A stretch of 64,000 nt of DNA from assembly GCF_000426705.1 (NCBI RefSeq), contig NZ_KE384558.1, positions 1 through 64,000 on the forward strand, written 5' to 3'. This document shows, in pieces, positions 62,619-64,000 of the stretch. The translations under genes were made by a program, and so were the position numbers. How positions within the stretch are numbered: position 1 is the first letter of the stretch; each line of letters begins with the position of its first letter. The stretch is from Spirochaeta cellobiosiphila DSM 17781. GTDB taxonomy: Bacteria; Spirochaetota; Spirochaetia; DSM-17781. The notes beneath the pieces are model-generated. The model was not told where the DNA came from, made no database searches, and worked only from the letters and a program-made list of their open reading frames with translations.

Positions 62619-62882
62619 TTGGCAAATAGTCTTTCAGCAGAAAAGCGAAATCGACAAAACACTACAAGAAGACTTCGAAACAGAGCTGATAAAAGCACTG
62701 TGAGAACTTCAGTGAAAGCTTTTGAATCTGCAGTAAAAGCTGGTGATAAAACTCAAGCTGAAACTGCTTTTAGAGCTTTTGTAAAATTGATGGATACAGC
62801 ACAAAGAAAAGGTATCTATCATGTAAATACTGCAGCTCGAAAGAAGTCCAGATTACACAAACAACTAAACGCAATGGCATAA
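62619..62882 (+). CDS. rpsT: 30S ribosomal protein S20
   Basis: The TTG start at 62619 has GGAGGTGA upstream and gives MANSLSAEKRNRQNTTRRLR, the canonical S20 opening. The 87-residue basic helical protein binds 16S rRNA. It ends with VNTAARKKSRLHKQLNAM. TTG is also the known start of rpsT in E. coli, where it aids autoregulation. Confidence 0.97.
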   Translation: MANSLSAEKRNRQNTTRRLRNRADKSTVRTSVKAFESAVKAGDKTQAETAFRAFVKLMDTAQRKGIYHVNTAARKKSRLHKQLNAMA

Positions 62883-62930
62883 TAGCGCTGCTTTTTTCGA
62901 CTTAAGATCACATCTTTGTGGGGGAGAATA

Positions 62931-63233
62931 TTGGCTAGCGCAAAACTGACAAAAGCGGAAATTATTGAAGAAATATTTAATGAACACGGGGTGAATAGAA
63001 AAGATATTCACGCTGTGATCGATGCATTTTTCGATGAAATTAAAAAAGCCTTGGAAGAAGACAGAATTGTCGAACTTCGAGGATTCGGAACCTTTGAGAT
63101 TCGTACCCGTAAGGGACGTGAAAAGGCTCGTAATCCTAAAACGGGAGATATTGTCCCTGTTGATAACCATGGTGTTTGTGTTTTCCGTCCTGGAAAGGAA
63201 TTAAAGACATTAGCTTGGCCATTGAGGAAATAA
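62931..63233 (+). CDS. hup: HU-family DNA-binding protein
   Basis: The TTG at 62931 is chosen because GGGGGAG lies five bases upstream; an earlier in-frame TTG overlaps that site. The 100-residue protein has the helical dimer part (KLTKAEIIEEIFNEHGVNRK) and the DNA-bending arm with LRGFGTFEIRTRKGREKARN and NPKTGDIVPV. It compacts DNA. It lies between rpsT and lnt, an order I associate with treponemes. Confidence 0.96.
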   Translation: MASAKLTKAEIIEEIFNEHGVNRKDIHAVIDAFFDEIKKALEEDRIVELRGFGTFEIRTRKGREKARNPKTGDIVPVDNHGVCVFRPGKELKTLAWPLRK

Positions 63234-63235
63234 TC

Positions 63236-64000
63236 ATGGCCAAGGAACAAAACCTAAAAAGGGCCGTTTCGCTAATCTTAGTGGAAGTGGCCCTTCTTTC
63301 ATTATCAGCATTATTATTTGCATTAAGCTTTCCCAGTTTTTTAAGCCTGGAAGGTTGGGGATTTTTGGGGTTCTTTGCATTAATACCTCTTGTCCCTGTT
63401 ATTAAAAGATCCGGATGGATTAAGGCCTTTTTATATGGCCCACTTTATGCATTAATCACCTATTCTATTTTTAATTATTGGCTAACCAATTTTCATCCTG
63501 TTGCAGGACTTGTTGTTAATGTCATATATATGTTTTATTTTTTCTTTCTTTTTCCTGCCTTAAAGGCTGTCGATGTGTTATGGAAAGACTGGGCCTTCTT
63601 ACCACAGTGTTTGTTGTGGATGGCTTACGAATATATAAGAACCAAAGGCTTTGTTGGATATCCTTATGGTATAATGGCTTATAGCCAATATAAGTTTATC
63701 CCTTTTATACAAAGCGCTTCCTTTTGGGGAATCTGGGGTGTCAGTCTCTTAGTTATCTTTCCTTCTTTTTATATTGGCCGCTTGTTATCAAGACCGCGAA
63801 GGGAATATAAAGAGTTTTGGTTAAAATCTAAATGGTGGGCTTTTGGATACGCGATCGTCTTTTTAGGAAATGTTGTTTTTGGTTTGATCAGTCAAGTGGA
63901 CTATTCTCAGAGTCCAACAAAACGCATATCTCTTATTCAGCATGATATAGATCCTTGGAAAGGGGGCATATCAGCATATAAGAAAGGTTTGGATCGTTTG
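63236..64000 (+). CDS. lnt: Apolipoprotein N-acyltransferase Lnt (3' end outside window)
   Basis: The ATG at 63236 is 3 nt after the HU stop, and the frame is open for 255 codons to the window end. The N-terminal membrane domain is complete, with ALSFPSFLSLEGWGFLGFFA, EYIRTKGFVGYPYGIMAYSQ and YKFIPFIQSASFWGIWGVSL. The beginning of the nitrilase-type domain follows (ISLIQHDIDPWKGG). Lnt adds the third acyl chain to lipoproteins in the inner membrane. The catalytic Glu-Lys-Cys lies beyond the window. Confidence 0.93.
   Translation, partial: MAKEQNLKRAVSLILVEVALLSLSALLFALSFPSFLSLEGWGFLGFFALIPLVPVIKRSGWIKAFLYGPLYALITYSIFNYWLTNFHPVAGLVVNVIYMFYFFFLFPALKAVDVLWKDWAFLPQCLLWMAYEYIRTKGFVGYPYGIMAYSQYKFIPFIQSASFWGIWGVSLLVIFPSFYIGRLLSRPRREYKEFWLKSKWWAFGYAIVFLGNVVFGLISQVDYSQSPTKRISLIQHDIDPWKGGISAYKKGLDRL

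Noticed and set aside
1-64000. tRNA or rRNA genes
   Set aside because: Scanning for T-loop (GGTTCRANYCC) and acceptor pairing, or rRNA-like tracts, gave no convincing candidate.

Overview
The window looks like part of a spirochaete chromosome (Spirochaetia, probably Spirochaetales/Treponema-like). The reasons are the rpsT - HU - lnt order at the right end, tandem M23 peptidases next to a bactofilin and a YaaR/RicT pair, a BspA-like leucine-rich-repeat lipoprotein, a MORN-repeat protein, and frequent TTG start codons on conserved genes. This placement is inferred from gene content; no database search was possible.

Region 1 (1-14,900) is an AT-rich accessory region. It opens with the end of a GTA/prophage-type 3TM holin. 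After that come at least six orphan Rhs C-terminal tips (about 1046, 2225, 5857, 8206, 9808 and 11418). Each is followed by a different, usually broken, toxin domain and an intact small gene of immunity type. Recognisable toxin domains are a GHH/HNH-like nuclease, DUF4329, a REQ/GG/NSIR-type tip and an HExxH-like remnant. An Imm26-like gene is recognisable among the partners. The cassettes are separated by a repeated boundary of about 200 bp that carries a 20-bp palindrome and a rho-independent terminator, and then runs straight into the last ~100 codons of the Rhs core. Remnants of IS30, IS66 and an unidentified inverted-repeat-bounded element lie among them.

Region 2 (14,968-26,873) is a complete type I-E CRISPR-Cas locus in the order cas3, cas8e, cse2, cas6e, cas7, cas5, cas1, cas2. 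Its array has 24 near-identical 29-nt repeats plus two decayed distal ones. A 712-residue coiled-coil/superfamily-1 helicase gene lies 71 nt upstream of cas3 on the same strand and may be functionally linked. Base 29 of every repeat is C or T, which looks like a PAM-derived nucleotide.

Region 3 (26,954-40,359) has a broken ankyrin gene, a BspA-like lipoprotein and an alpha-galactoside locus. That locus consists of a binding protein and two permeases, divergent from a LacI-type repressor and a GH36 alpha-galactosidase, with a perfect 26-bp palindromic operator between them. Next is a small cluster that may concern bacteriocin or toxin immunity: an ankyrin-like protein, an unknown protein, SdpR-like and SdpI-like proteins, a CPBP protease and a membrane-anchored AraC regulator.

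Region 4 (40,666-64,000) is core genome. It carries grpE-dnaK-dnaJ; rlmB; purF-purM-purN-purD; a large spirochaetal unknown; an NADH-oxidase-like flavoprotein; Dus; TatD; an envelope operon of two M23 peptidases, bactofilin, YaaR and RicT; a heterodimeric ABC exporter; rpsT; HU; and the start of lnt.

The strongest candidates for something undescribed are the Rhs tip/immunity array with its palindromic boundary repeat, and the helicase attached to the I-E locus.
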